The notes beneath the pieces were generated by a model that saw only the letters and a list, made by a program, of their open reading frames with translations, did not search any database and was not told the origin of the DNA. A stretch of 47,620 nt of DNA from contig CAMDMY010000010.1 in the NCBI GenBank assembly GCA_945902775.1, forward strand, positions 1 through 47,620. Direction: 5' to 3'. The position numbers and the translations under genes are program-made. Source of the stretch: Chryseobacterium gleum (GTDB lineage Bacteria; Bacteroidota; Bacteroidia; Flavobacteriales_D; Crocinitomicaceae). The first letter of the stretch is position 1. Each line of letters begins with the position of its first letter. Shown one piece after another: positions 34,298 through 43,357 of the stretch.

Positions 34298-35530
34298 ATG
34301 GAAGCAAAGAAAAAAACATTCAGAGTAAGAGAAATTAGAGAGCAATTTCCTGTATTAAGGCAGACTGTCTATGGTAAAAATTTGATTTATTTTGATAACG
34401 GTGCAACCTCTCAAAAGCCTCAAATTGTTTTAGATGCGATCAATCATTATTACTCGAAAGATAACGCAAATATTCACAGAGGTGTTCATTACATGAGTCA
34501 AAAAGCGACTGATGGATATGAAGGCGCACGTGTTATTATTCAAAAATATTTGAATGCTGAAAAATCAGAAGAAATTATTTTTACGAAAGGTACTACTGAT
34601 GGAATTAATTTAGTTGCTTTCTCATTCGGTGAATTACTTTCTCCTGGCGATGAAATTCTTATAACCGCAATGGAACACCATTCCAATATCGTTCCTTGGC
34701 AAATGCTATGTGAACGAAAAGGTTGTGTTTTAAAAGTTGCTCCAATCAATAAAAAAGGAGAACTTATAATGACCGAATTTGACGCGCTTCTTTCTCCTAA
34801 AACAAAATTAGTTTCTGTTACCCATATTTCAAATGCTTTAGGCACAATTAATCCTGTTAAAGAATTAGCTAAAAAAGCACATGCTGTTGGTGCTAAAATT
34901 TTAGTGGATGGCGCTCAAAGTATACAACATACAAAAATCGATGTTCAAGATATGAACTGTGATTTCTTTGTTTTTTCTAGTCACAAAGTTTTCGGACCTA
35001 CTGGGGTTGGGGTACTTTATGGAAAAGAAAAATTATTGAATGCTATGCCTCCTTACCAAGGTGGTGGAGATATGATTTTAAAAGTTACTTTCGACCGAAC
35101 AACTTATAACGAATTACCATACAAATTTGAAGCAGGAACACCGCATATCGCAGGTGTAATTTGTCTTGCTACAGCTATTCAGTTTTTAGATGCAATGGAT
35201 ATGGACGCCATACAAAAACATGAAAAGGAATTGGCTGAATATGCACAAGATATGCTTACGACTTTTGAAGGTGTTAAAATTATTGGTGAAGCGAAAAATA
35301 AAACAAGTGTTGTTTCATTTGTAGTGAAAGGTTTACATCCATTTGATATTGGAACATTGTTAGATAAACAAGGTATCGCAGTTAGAACAGGGCATCATTG
35401 TACACAACCCTTAATGGATTTCTTTAAAATACCAGGAACGGTTAGAGCTTCTTTTGCCTTTTATAATACGAAAGAAGAGATAGATATTTTCATTACTGCT
35501 GTTGAAAAAAGTATTAATATGTTACGTTAA
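34298..35530 (+). CDS. sufS: SufS-type cysteine desulfurase
   Basis: 410 aa. PLP enzyme that removes sulfur from cysteine for Fe-S cluster assembly. FDNGATSQKPQ, FTKGTTDGINLVAFSFG, EHHSNIVPWQ, LVDGAQSIQHT, the PLP-lysine in FSSHKVFGPTGVGVLYGK and the catalytic persulfide Cys in VRTGHHCTQPLMDFF (class II/SufS loop). Start set at ATG 34298, not the GTG two codons earlier. First gene of a sufS-sufE-sufT cluster. Confidence 0.95.
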   Translation: MEAKKKTFRVREIREQFPVLRQTVYGKNLIYFDNGATSQKPQIVLDAINHYYSKDNANIHRGVHYMSQKATDGYEGARVIIQKYLNAEKSEEIIFTKGTTDGINLVAFSFGELLSPGDEILITAMEHHSNIVPWQMLCERKGCVLKVAPINKKGELIMTEFDALLSPKTKLVSVTHISNALGTINPVKELAKKAHAVGAKILVDGAQSIQHTKIDVQDMNCDFFVFSSHKVFGPTGVGVLYGKEKLLNAMPPYQGGGDMILKVTFDRTTYNELPYKFEAGTPHIAGVICLATAIQFLDAMDMDAIQKHEKELAEYAQDMLTTFEGVKIIGEAKNKTSVVSFVVKGLHPFDIGTLLDKQGIAVRTGHHCTQPLMDFFKIPGTVRASFAFYNTKEEIDIFITAVEKSINMLR

Positions 35531-35536
35531 TTGACT

Positions 35537-35953
35537 ATGACATTAGAAGATAAACAACAAGAAATAATTCAAGATTTTGCCATTTTCGATGATTGGATGG
35601 AAAAATATGAATACATTATTGAATTAGGCAAAGACTTACCTATTATTGAAGAAATTAATAAAACAGATGACAGACTGATTGAAGGATGTCAATCAAGAGT
35701 TTGGTTAGATTCTAAAGTTGAAGATAGTAAAATGAAGTTTTATGCAGATTCAGATGCTATTATTACTAAAGGAATTATCGGATTGTTAATCAGAGTGTTA
35801 AATAACGAATCTCCAGAAGTTGTTGCGAAAGCTGATTTACATTTTATCAAAGACATAGGATTACAAGAACATTTGTCAATTACTCGTTCGAATGGGTTAT
35901 TGAGTATGGTTAAAAAAATGAAAATGAGTGCATTGATTGCAGTTGGAAAGTAA
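35537..35953 (+). CDS. sufE: SufE family sulfur acceptor
   Basis: 138 aa from the ATG at 35537; a TTG start just after the sufS stop would add two residues. Takes persulfide sulfur from SufS. The acceptor Cys is in LIEGCQSRVWL (about residue 52), and DFAIFDDWMEKYEYIIELGK is the conserved helix. 6 nt from sufS, so clearly one operon. Confidence 0.93.
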   Translation: MTLEDKQQEIIQDFAIFDDWMEKYEYIIELGKDLPIIEEINKTDDRLIEGCQSRVWLDSKVEDSKMKFYADSDAIITKGIIGLLIRVLNNESPEVVAKADLHFIKDIGLQEHLSITRSNGLLSMVKKMKMSALIAVGK

Positions 35954-35956
35954 AAT

Positions 35957-36048
35957 GATGTTGAATGTTAAATTATTGATGTTGGATTTAAAAATTGAAA
36001 TTCAAAAATTAAAAATCAAAAATTTAGCATTCACAATTCAACATTAAT
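35957..36048. repeat. Heptamer ladder with inverted arms (RATKTTK type)
   Basis: Interrupts the suf cluster between the sufE stop (35953) and the sufT start. Left arm in register: GATGTTG, AATGTTA, AATTATT, GATGTTG, GATTTAA. Other-strand arm: AATGTTG, AATTGTG, AATGCTA, AATTTTT, GATTTTT, AATTTTT. The two arms can pair to a long imperfect hairpin. Confidence 0.85.
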
Positions 36049-36056
36049 AAAAGAAA

Positions 36057-36359
36057 ATGGAATTAGAAAATACGATAGTAACTGTTTTAAAAACGATTTA
36101 CGACCCTGAAATACCTGTTGATATTTATGAATTAGGACTTATCTATGAAGTAAAAATCGACAAAGAGGGAAACGTAGAAATCGAAATGACTTTGACTTCA
36201 CCAAATTGTCCTGTTGCTGAAACGATGCCGAAAGAGGTAGAAACGAAAGTGGCTGAAATTGAAGGGGTTAAATCTTCAAAAGTGAATATTGTTTTTGATC
36301 CTACTTGGGATAAAGACATGATGAGCGAAGAGGCGAAATTAGAATTAGGGTTTTTGTAG
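36057..36359 (+). CDS. sufT: SUF system Fe-S assembly protein (MIP18/DUF59 family, SufT-like)
   Basis: 100 aa. MIP18 family (PF01883): EIPVDIYELGLIYEV near the N-terminus and the conserved LTSPNCPVAETMP motif with Cys (about residue 57). Family members help Fe-S cluster maturation; here the gene follows sufS-sufE, separated by a heptamer ladder. No SufBCD genes in the window. The stop codon leads straight into a TTGAGG hexamer array. Confidence 0.88.
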   Translation: MELENTIVTVLKTIYDPEIPVDIYELGLIYEVKIDKEGNVEIEMTLTSPNCPVAETMPKEVETKVAEIEGVKSSKVNIVFDPTWDKDMMSEEAKLELGFL

Positions 36360-36360
36360 A

Positions 36361-36390
36361 TTGAGGTTAAGGTTAAGACTGAGGTTGAAA
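36361..36390 (+). repeat. TTGAGG hexamer array (degenerate, 5 units)
   Basis: Starts 2 nt after the sufT stop: TTGAGG, TTAAGG, TTAAGA, CTGAGG, TTGAAA, all in phase. Only a single C. Same word as the array at 5339 and at 38265. Confidence 0.7.
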
Positions 36391-36420
36391 TTGGTGTCTT
36401 GATAAATTAAAAAAGATAAG

Positions 36421-37665
36421 ATGAAAAGAGTTGTAATTACTGGGATAGGTGCTTTGACACCGATAGGAAATAACTTAAATGAATTTTGGACAAATTTAAA
36501 AAATGGAGTTAGCGGTGCTGGTCCTATTACGAAATTTGATACTGAAAAATTCAAAGTGAAATTTGCGTGTGAATTAAAAGGATATGATCCAAAAGATCAT
36601 TTTGATGTGAAAGAAATCAGAAAGTATGATCCCTTTTCTCAATATGCCTTGGTAGCTGTTGAAGAGGCTGTAAAAAATGGAAATATTGATTTCAACACAT
36701 TAAACAAAGATAGAATTGGAGTTATTTGGGGGTCTGGAAATGGCGGAATACAAACCTTTCAAGATCAAACCAAAGAATATTGTGAAGGGGATGGAACTCC
36801 ACGTTTTACTCCTTTCTTTATACCTCGTATTTTAGTAGATATTGCTTCTGGTATCATTTCAATTAAATATGGTTTAAGAGGTGTGAATTTCTGTCCAGTT
36901 TCTGCTTGTGCAACTTCAAACACGGCTATTATTGAAGCATTTAACTACATCAAATGGGGGAAAGCGGATATGATTATTACGGGTGGTTCTGAAGCTGCAA
37001 TTACGGAATCTGCTATTGGAGGTTTCTCTTCAGCAAAAGCCCTTTCTCAAAGAAATGATTCACCAGAAACTGCTTCTAGACCTTTCGATGTCAACAGAGA
37101 TGGATTCGTTATGGGCGAAGGCGCTGGTGCTTTAATCGTAGAAGAATACGAACACGCAATCAAACGTGGGGCAACTATCTATGGTGAAATTGTTGGTGGT
37201 GGAATGGCTGCTGATGCTTACCATTTGACAGGTACACATCCTGAAGGTGACGGTGCTGTTTTAGGAATGAACGAAGCATTACGTGAGGCTGGAATCACAG
37301 CAGATCAAATTGATCACATCAATATGCACGCAACATCAACTCCTCAAGGTGATAGTAGTGAATTAATTGCTGCTCAACGTGTTTTCGGACGTCGTAAATC
37401 ATTAGCTGTTTCTGCTACAAAATCAATAACAGGACATTTATTAGGTGCAGCTGGTGCGATTGAAGGTATTGCCTGTGTAATGGCATTACTTGAAAACACA
37501 GTGCCTCCGACGATAAATACAACTGATTTTGAGCCAGAATTTGCAGATTCTTTCACTTTTCCAATTGGTAAATCAATCGAAAAAGAAATGACGTATGCAA
37601 TGAGTAACACTTTCGGATTCGGTGGTCACATCGCTTCGATTGTTTTTAAGAAATATACTAAATAG
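36421..37665 (+). CDS. fabF: Beta-ketoacyl-ACP synthase II family protein
   Basis: 414 aa. Condenses acyl-ACP with malonyl-ACP in fatty-acid elongation. Thiolase-fold motifs: VVITGIGALTPIGN, nucleophile Cys in PVSACATSNTAI, DVNRDGFVMGEGAGALI, first active-site His in NMHATSTPQGD, second His in SATKSITGHLLGAAGAI, and GFGGHIASI at the end. As acpP is absent nearby, and Bacteroidota often carry more than one fabF, this may be a paralogue. The fabF stop codon begins a TTAGAYW heptamer ladder. Confidence 0.93.
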   Translation: MKRVVITGIGALTPIGNNLNEFWTNLKNGVSGAGPITKFDTEKFKVKFACELKGYDPKDHFDVKEIRKYDPFSQYALVAVEEAVKNGNIDFNTLNKDRIGVIWGSGNGGIQTFQDQTKEYCEGDGTPRFTPFFIPRILVDIASGIISIKYGLRGVNFCPVSACATSNTAIIEAFNYIKWGKADMIITGGSEAAITESAIGGFSSAKALSQRNDSPETASRPFDVNRDGFVMGEGAGALIVEEYEHAIKRGATIYGEIVGGGMAADAYHLTGTHPEGDGAVLGMNEALREAGITADQIDHINMHATSTPQGDSSELIAAQRVFGRRKSLAVSATKSITGHLLGAAGAIEGIACVMALLENTVPPTINTTDFEPEFADSFTFPIGKSIEKEMTYAMSNTFGFGGHIASIVFKKYTK

Positions 37666-37754
37666 ACTTTAGATTGTTAGATGATAGACATTAGACTTGG
37701 TAAATTTACCTAGCACTTCGTCTAAAATCTAATGTCTAAAAATCTAATATCTAG
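37663..37754. repeat. Heptamer ladder with inverted arms (TTAGAYW type) around a palindrome
   Basis: Starts within the fabF stop codon. Left arm, in phase: TAGACTT, TAGATTG, TTAGATG, ATAGACA, TTAGACT. Right arm on the other strand: TAGATAT, TAGATTT, TTAGACA, TTAGATT, TTAGACG. Between them lies GGTAAATTTACC (37700-37711), a perfect 12-nt palindrome. It ends 4 nt before the start of the DUF2480 gene. Confidence 0.85.
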
Positions 37755-37758
37755 AATA

Positions 37759-38262
37759 ATGACAGATATAATTAATCGTGTAACAGAAAGTGGGTTAATC
37801 AGTTTAGATTTAGCTGATTATAAACCAACTCAATCAATTCTTGGAATAGATCTTTCTGAGCAACTTTGGCAAGGACTAGTATTAAAAGAAAAGGATTTTC
37901 GTCAATGGATCAAGGACAATAATTGGGATCAATACAAAGATACTACTGTCTTTATTCACTGTTCTACAGATGCGATTATTCCTACTTGGGCATTTATGTT
38001 AATCGCTTCTAAATTAGAAAATAACGCTGCTCTTTTTCTAGTCGGGACTAAAGAAGATGTTCAAAAACAATTAATTATACAAAATATTAAAAATGAATCT
38101 CTTACTCCATTTATCGATGGAAGAGTGATTGTAAAAGGATGCTCTGATATTCCTTGTCCTGATTTTGCAATGGTTGAATTATTGAAACATTTACAACCTG
38201 TTGTGAAAACGTTGATGTATGGGGAACCTTGTAGTACGGTTCCGATTTATAAGAGGAAGTAA
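37759..38262 (+). CDS. DUF2480 family protein
   Basis: 167 aa from the ATG at 37759 (MTDIINRVTESGLISLDL); an upstream in-frame ATG at 37732 lies inside the TTAGAYW ladder and is rejected. DUF2480 is a Bacteroidota family of unknown function. Conserved features: ESGLISLDLADYKP at the N-terminus, DLSEQLWQGLVLKEKDFRQWIKDN, and DIPCPDFAMVELLKHLQPVVKTLMYGEPCSTVPIYKR at the end with two Cys (DIPC and EPC) that could bind a metal. The stop codon is followed by a TTGAGG array. Confidence 0.88.
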   Translation: MTDIINRVTESGLISLDLADYKPTQSILGIDLSEQLWQGLVLKEKDFRQWIKDNNWDQYKDTTVFIHCSTDAIIPTWAFMLIASKLENNAALFLVGTKEDVQKQLIIQNIKNESLTPFIDGRVIVKGCSDIPCPDFAMVELLKHLQPVVKTLMYGEPCSTVPIYKRK

Positions 38263-38264
38263 TT

Positions 38265-38324
38265 TTGAGGTTGAGATTGAGGTGAAGAATAAGGTTGAGG
38301 TTGAGAATAAAATTGAGATTGAAA
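38265..38324 (+). repeat. TTGAGG hexamer array (10 in-phase units)
   Basis: Starts 2 nt after the DUF2480 stop and ends next to the stop of the convergent deacetylase gene. Ten hexamers in register: TTGAGG, TTGAGA, TTGAGG, TGAAGA, ATAAGG, TTGAGG, TTGAGA, ATAAAA, TTGAGA, TTGAAA. No C on this strand. Keeping one phase over 60 nt despite point changes argues for divergence of a former perfect array. Confidence 0.85.
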
Positions 38325-38326
38325 AT

Positions 38327-38941
38327 TCAATCCTTTATCTTTTCAAATTTTAAACCTTTTTGCTCTATAATATCAATCAATTTTGGTAATAATTCTTTCA
38401 CTCGATCAGTAACTTTTGGATTATCGTGAAGTACCAAAATATCACCTGCTTTGATTTGTTTTTTTGCTTTTTCTAAAATAGCTGAAATTGGAATAGTAGG
38501 ATCAAAATCATACGAAAGCCATGACCACATAATCAATTTATACTCTTTTGATAACTCCTTCGATTTCAATGAATTAATTCTACCATAAGGTGGCCGAAAT
38601 AATTTAGTATCCACTAGTTTTCTAGCTTCTGAAATTGAAGCTTTATACTCTTTAAACGAAACTTTTGTGCCTTTATCGTGATTCATTGTGTGATTTCCTA
38701 CTGAATGACCCTCTGCCTTTATTCGTTGAAATAATTCAGGATATCGTTTGACATTACTTCCTACACAAAAAAATGTAGCTGGTATATTTTTCTCTTTTAA
38801 AAAATCCAATATCCAAGTTGTGATTTCTGGATTTGGACCATCATCAAAAGTTAAATAAACGGAATCTATTGAACGCGAAAAACCCCACGTTCTTCTAGGA
38901 AAAATCCATTTAAAAATACGTGGGGTTTTAAAAATTTTCAT
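38327..38941 (-). CDS. Polysaccharide deacetylase family protein (NodB fold)
   Basis: 204 aa. NodB-domain motifs: VYLTFDDGPNPEIT (catalytic base Asp and metal Asp), HSVGNHTMNHDKG (metal His pair), RPPYGRINSL and ILVLHDNPK. Probably removes acetyl groups from a glycan (peptidoglycan or exopolysaccharide) and is extracytoplasmic by context, although no cleavable signal peptide is evident; the basic N-terminus KIFKTPRIFKWIFPRRTWGF could act as a membrane anchor-like stretch. It follows the DUF2723 gene by 16 nt and is probably co-transcribed with it. Confidence 0.9.
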   Translation of the reverse strand: MKIFKTPRIFKWIFPRRTWGFSRSIDSVYLTFDDGPNPEITTWILDFLKEKNIPATFFCVGSNVKRYPELFQRIKAEGHSVGNHTMNHDKGTKVSFKEYKASISEARKLVDTKLFRPPYGRINSLKSKELSKEYKLIMWSWLSYDFDPTIPISAILEKAKKQIKAGDILVLHDNPKVTDRVKELLPKLIDIIEQKGLKFEKIKD

Positions 38942-38957
38942 TAATAAAAGCTTCTGC

Positions 38958-41900
38958 TTATTTTAAAACAGAATCACCTTTATCCATTTGCTGCATCATT
39001 TGCTCTAAATTCATTGAACCTGAATTATCAACTGCTGGAGAAGTATTGGCCGGAGCTTTCATAAGATTATAATGAATTCCAATTGCTTCAATATTGTCTT
39101 GTAAGTTGAACAACATCGTTGCATATCTTCCTGCTGTTGAACCTCTTCTAGCGCTCTCACCGTTATCTTCAGCTCTTACTTTTAAATCAGCATACATTTT
39201 AGGGAAAACCACTTTGTAAAGTGCATTGATTCTAGCTTGAGTTCGTTTTGCTAATGGTCCTGAAGGATCTCCAAAAGCAGGATTCGTTGCTGCTGCTGAC
39301 ATTTTAATATAAATATCTAACGTTGCAAATAAATCTTTTGAATTTCTTCCTGCATAAACAGCATCACTCTTCTCAAAATAAGCTAAAATAGACTCTAACT
39401 GACGAGCTATTTCTAATCCTAATTCATTCGCTGCTTTTTTATCTCCTGCTTGGAAAAGTAAGCCAACATAATCATGTAAAATTCCGTCACCATATGCCTC
39501 ATATGTCATTGATCCAACATTGTATTGATCTCTTGTTGGACCAGGCTCTCCGTAATCAATTACCACATTTGCTGGCATCACTTCTAATGAACGTTTCAAT
39601 AAATTAGCTGCTTTCTTTTTGTATACAGGAATATCTCTATCCGCTGTTTTCAAGATTATAGTCATATCATTTGCATCTGCAACATTTCCTGACTGTCTCA
39701 ATAAATTGATGTAATTCATTCCTCTTTCCTTGATGTCTGCTGCTTCATCCGCTTTACGCAAGAAATCTTCAGCCAAAGTAGCAAATTGAGATCTGTATTG
39801 AGATGTATGACGACGTGTATAATAATCAGTTAACACATTTGTATTACTCATCTCTCCGAATAAATATTTAGTCATCAAGTTGTTATACATTTTATCAGAC
39901 ATTAAACGCTCACTTCTATCATTTAAAGGAGTTAATTCAAAAGCCATTCCATCTTGTTTCAAATATCCACGTTTATACAACGCCATCGAAACATCTGATC
40001 CACCCGGAGATGAGAAGAAAATTCCTCTTTTCCAATCGTTGTTCGCTAATACATCTAACATCATCACTTGTTCACGTGTGATTCCTCTTGCTTCAAAATT
40101 GAATCTTAATTCATCAAAACATTTTGATTTTTCTCCTTTGGAAATAATTCCTGATTTAACTGCATTTTCAGCATTAACAGGTAAAATAATTCCTGTTGAA
40201 GGGAAGAAACGAACGATTTGTTCTGAATTATAATTAATCAAATTTTTATCATCTCTTGTAAAAGCCATCACCTCATCGATGTTAGCAAAATCCCACGGTT
40301 TTTCAAACTCTAATAATAAGTTTTGGAAATTTTGCGCTTCACCTTCTCCAAATTTAATCATACCACTTTGTACACCAGAAAGTAACTCAAAACCAGCTTG
40401 GTATTTCGCAAATACTTCTTGTGCTAAATCTGTTTTAGTAGTTGTCGATAAAATCGTTTTCAATTGGTCTAAACGAGCCGAAACATTCGCTTGATCAGTT
40501 GAAACAGAACCTAAAATAGAAGATGCCTGTGCATTTAATGTAGCCAATGCATTTGTTACTTCCGTTTTATTGTTTTTTACACGCATTGCAATTACCTCAT
40601 TGATAATTCTTTCGCCTGCATTCATATAAAACAATTCAAACAAACCTGTAAATAATACTTGATCCGTATATCCAGCATACATTAAAGTTTGATCTTCTGT
40701 AAATTTAATTGGTAAAGCATCAGACTCATACGCTTTCATTTTCATTTGATCTGTGTACCAATCCGTTTGCATTAAGGATAAATTACATACACGTACATCT
40801 GTTCTAACACCTTCTACCTCTTGCATATACCACAATGGGAACGTATCATTATCACCATTAGTAAAAATGATAGAATTTTTAGTACATGTTTCTAAATAGT
40901 TGTAAGCCAAATCTCTAGCAGAAGTCTTTAAACTTCTATCGTGATCATCCCAACCTTGCATTCCCATAATTATAGGAACAAAAAGACCTAAACCAACTGC
41001 AACAATTGCTCCTTGTGATTCACTTTTAAAAGCTTTCTTCAATGCTGACATTAAAGCTAACACCGCAATACCAATAGTTGAAATAAAAATCCAAGAAATA
41101 GCAGTTGGTTTTGAAACATCACTACTTAAATCTAAGACCAATGAAATCAATAAGCCTCCACCAATAACGAATGTAATTTTCTTGTACTCTTTCTTTCCAA
41201 ACGAAGTAAATGCTTCATATAAGCCATAAACTCCCATTCCAATCCACAACGCAAAGAAATAGAATGAACCTGCAAATGCATAATCTCTTTCACGTGGTTC
41301 GAACGTTCGTTGGTTCAGATAAACAACAATTGCAATACCTGTAAAGAAGAACGCCAAGAAAACAACAAATGCATCTTTTGGTGTTCTATAGAAATGGAAA
41401 ATCATTCCGATGAATCCTAAAATTAAAGGCAAGAAGAAAAACTTATTATTTCCTTCATTTTCACTTGTATAATAAGGTAAATCTTGTTCTCCTAATCGTG
41501 CGTTATCAACAGTTGAAATTCCTGAAATCCAGTTCCCTCTCATGTGTTCACCTCCATGTCCCTGAATATCATTCTGTCTTCCAGCAAAATTCCACATGAA
41601 ATATCTCCAATACATCCAATTGACCTGATAGCGACCAAAATACGTTAAGTTTTCACCAAAAGTGGGTAAACGTTGTTCGTCTCTTCCAATTTCAGTTCCT
41701 GCATCAACAGCTGCATCATATCCTGACCAAGATTTATATCCTTCTACCTTACTTGGCTCATCACCACTATACATACGAGGAAAAAAAGTATTTTGAGAAT
41801 ACGTCGGAACTACATCTTCTTGTTGTCCAACATTTGATTCAAAATATTTCTCATTTACTTCTAAACCTGGACCATTAGCTTTAGCATATTGAGTCGCGTC

Positions 41901-43082
41901 TTTTTCGCTTCTGAATGCTTTGACAACTGCTTCACCTTTAGTTACTTCAAATCTTCTCAAGAAAATGGCTGAACGATCATCAAATAATCCTCTTTCATTT
42001 TCTGTTGAATTCCAATATGGACCTTTGAAAATTGGAGAAGAGCCATATTGCTCACGTTTCAAATACGATTTTAATGTTACTAGATTTTCAGGGTCATTTT
42101 CATCCAAAGGTGTATTCGCATTTGAACGAATAACAATTACTGCAAAAGATCCGTAACCTATTAACAACATGATTAATCCCATTGTTGCATTGTAAAGAAT
42201 AGAATTCCCTTTCTTACGTGCATATCTAATTGCATATATACATCCAACAACTAAAATTGCGAAAAAGAATACTGTCCCACTAAAGAATGGTAAACCCAAC
42301 GAGTTTTTAAACATTACTTCAAAAGAAGAAGCCATCGAAATGGAACCTGGTATAATCCCTTCTTGAATGAATCCTAATACGAAAACTGAAAGTACACCCG
42401 TTAATAGAATCCCTTTTATATCAACCACTTTTGCATGTTGGAAATAAATGACAAATCCAATTGCAGGAACAACCAAAATACCTAATAAATGGACTCCAAT
42501 TGCTAATCCTAACAAGAACATAATCAATAACAACCATCTATTTGGTGCATATTCTACATCTAATTCACCGTGTCGAATTGCTGACATTTCCTCATCCCAC
42601 TTTAAAATAGCCCAAAATATAGCAGCTGTAAAGAAAGAAGCCATCGCATATACCTCACCCTCAACAGCTGAGAACCAAAATGAATCCGAAAAAGTATACG
42701 CCAAAGATCCAATAAAACCACTTCCTAAAATTGCGATCATTTCACCTTTCGAAAGTTCAGATTTATTTTTTAACGCCACTTTTTTAGCCAACATTGTAAT
42801 TGACCAAAACATAAACAAAATAGATAACGAACTACAAAGTGCCGAAACTCTATTGATACAAACAGCCACATTTACTGGATCAGCAAAGAATGAGAACAAA
42901 CGTCCAATAATCATAAACAAAGGCGCACCTGGAGGGTGTCCAACTTCTAATTTATAAGCTGTTGTAACATATTCGCCACAATCCCATAAACTTACTGTGT
43001 CTTCTATAGTGATAAAGTAAACAGCTGTTGAAATTAAAAAAACCAGCCATCCAAGAGTTTGATTCAACTTTTTATAGTTCAT
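38958..43082 (-). CDS. DUF2723 large membrane protein (GT117-like family)
   Basis: 1374 aa. N-terminal DUF2723 domain (residues about 1-330): FITIEDTVSLWDCGEYVTTAYKLEVGHPPGAPLF matches the family motif; roughly twelve or more membrane segments fall in two groups (about 10-330 and 530-700), followed by a large soluble C-terminal part (about 750-1374), probably periplasmic, with repeat-like helices. The family has a multi-pass fold like C-type glycosyltransferases/O-mannosyltransferases (GT117) and is nearly restricted to Bacteroidota; protein or lipid glycosylation is the likely role, not proven here. The downstream deacetylase would fit envelope-glycan work. Confidence 0.9.
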   Translation of the reverse strand: MNYKKLNQTLGWLVFLISTAVYFITIEDTVSLWDCGEYVTTAYKLEVGHPPGAPLFMIIGRLFSFFADPVNVAVCINRVSALCSSLSILFMFWSITMLAKKVALKNKSELSKGEMIAILGSGFIGSLAYTFSDSFWFSAVEGEVYAMASFFTAAIFWAILKWDEEMSAIRHGELDVEYAPNRWLLLIMFLLGLAIGVHLLGILVVPAIGFVIYFQHAKVVDIKGILLTGVLSVFVLGFIQEGIIPGSISMASSFEVMFKNSLGLPFFSGTVFFFAILVVGCIYAIRYARKKGNSILYNATMGLIMLLIGYGSFAVIVIRSNANTPLDENDPENLVTLKSYLKREQYGSSPIFKGPYWNSTENERGLFDDRSAIFLRRFEVTKGEAVVKAFRSEKDATQYAKANGPGLEVNEKYFESNVGQQEDVVPTYSQNTFFPRMYSGDEPSKVEGYKSWSGYDAAVDAGTEIGRDEQRLPTFGENLTYFGRYQVNWMYWRYFMWNFAGRQNDIQGHGGEHMRGNWISGISTVDNARLGEQDLPYYTSENEGNNKFFFLPLILGFIGMIFHFYRTPKDAFVVFLAFFFTGIAIVVYLNQRTFEPRERDYAFAGSFYFFALWIGMGVYGLYEAFTSFGKKEYKKITFVIGGGLLISLVLDLSSDVSKPTAISWIFISTIGIAVLALMSALKKAFKSESQGAIVAVGLGLFVPIIMGMQGWDDHDRSLKTSARDLAYNYLETCTKNSIIFTNGDNDTFPLWYMQEVEGVRTDVRVCNLSLMQTDWYTDQMKMKAYESDALPIKFTEDQTLMYAGYTDQVLFTGLFELFYMNAGERIINEVIAMRVKNNKTEVTNALATLNAQASSILGSVSTDQANVSARLDQLKTILSTTTKTDLAQEVFAKYQAGFELLSGVQSGMIKFGEGEAQNFQNLLLEFEKPWDFANIDEVMAFTRDDKNLINYNSEQIVRFFPSTGIILPVNAENAVKSGIISKGEKSKCFDELRFNFEARGITREQVMMLDVLANNDWKRGIFFSSPGGSDVSMALYKRGYLKQDGMAFELTPLNDRSERLMSDKMYNNLMTKYLFGEMSNTNVLTDYYTRRHTSQYRSQFATLAEDFLRKADEAADIKERGMNYINLLRQSGNVADANDMTIILKTADRDIPVYKKKAANLLKRSLEVMPANVVIDYGEPGPTRDQYNVGSMTYEAYGDGILHDYVGLLFQAGDKKAANELGLEIARQLESILAYFEKSDAVYAGRNSKDLFATLDIYIKMSAAATNPAFGDPSGPLAKRTQARINALYKVVFPKMYADLKVRAEDNGESARRGSTAGRYATMLFNLQDNIEAIGIHYNLMKAPANTSPAVDNSGSMNLEQMMQQMDKGDSVLK

Positions 43083-43338
43083 ATTCTAAAATAAAACGCG
43101 TTAAGATGTGCGAATTTAGTAAATTAATGTAGTTTGAGAAGAGAATAGTCGCTAAAAAATGTGAAAATGAGACGTTAACAAATTATTAAGTTGAAATAAG
43201 TGAGATGTAAAACAATTTCACAAATAAGCGTCTTGTATCAAAACATTATTAATCAACGCATTACAAAAAACAAAAAAGTTGTCCTGAAAAAAATTACATT
43301 ATTTTTGAAAAATTGCTTTCAAATTTAAATTTTGTTTC

Positions 43339-43346
43339 TAACTTTG
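43339..43346 (+). promoter_or_regulatory. Predicted -7 box (TAACTTTG) of the tRNA-Gln gene
   Basis: Exact TAnnTTTG, 11 nt before the tRNA 5' end; a TTG at 43313 is the only -33 candidate and its spacing (23 nt) is longer than usual. Confidence 0.6.
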
Positions 43347-43357
43347 CATCCACAAAT

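Noticed and set aside
37732-37758. Upstream ATG for the DUF2480 gene
   Set aside because: It lies in the TTAGAYW ladder; the family N-terminus starts at the ATG at 37759.
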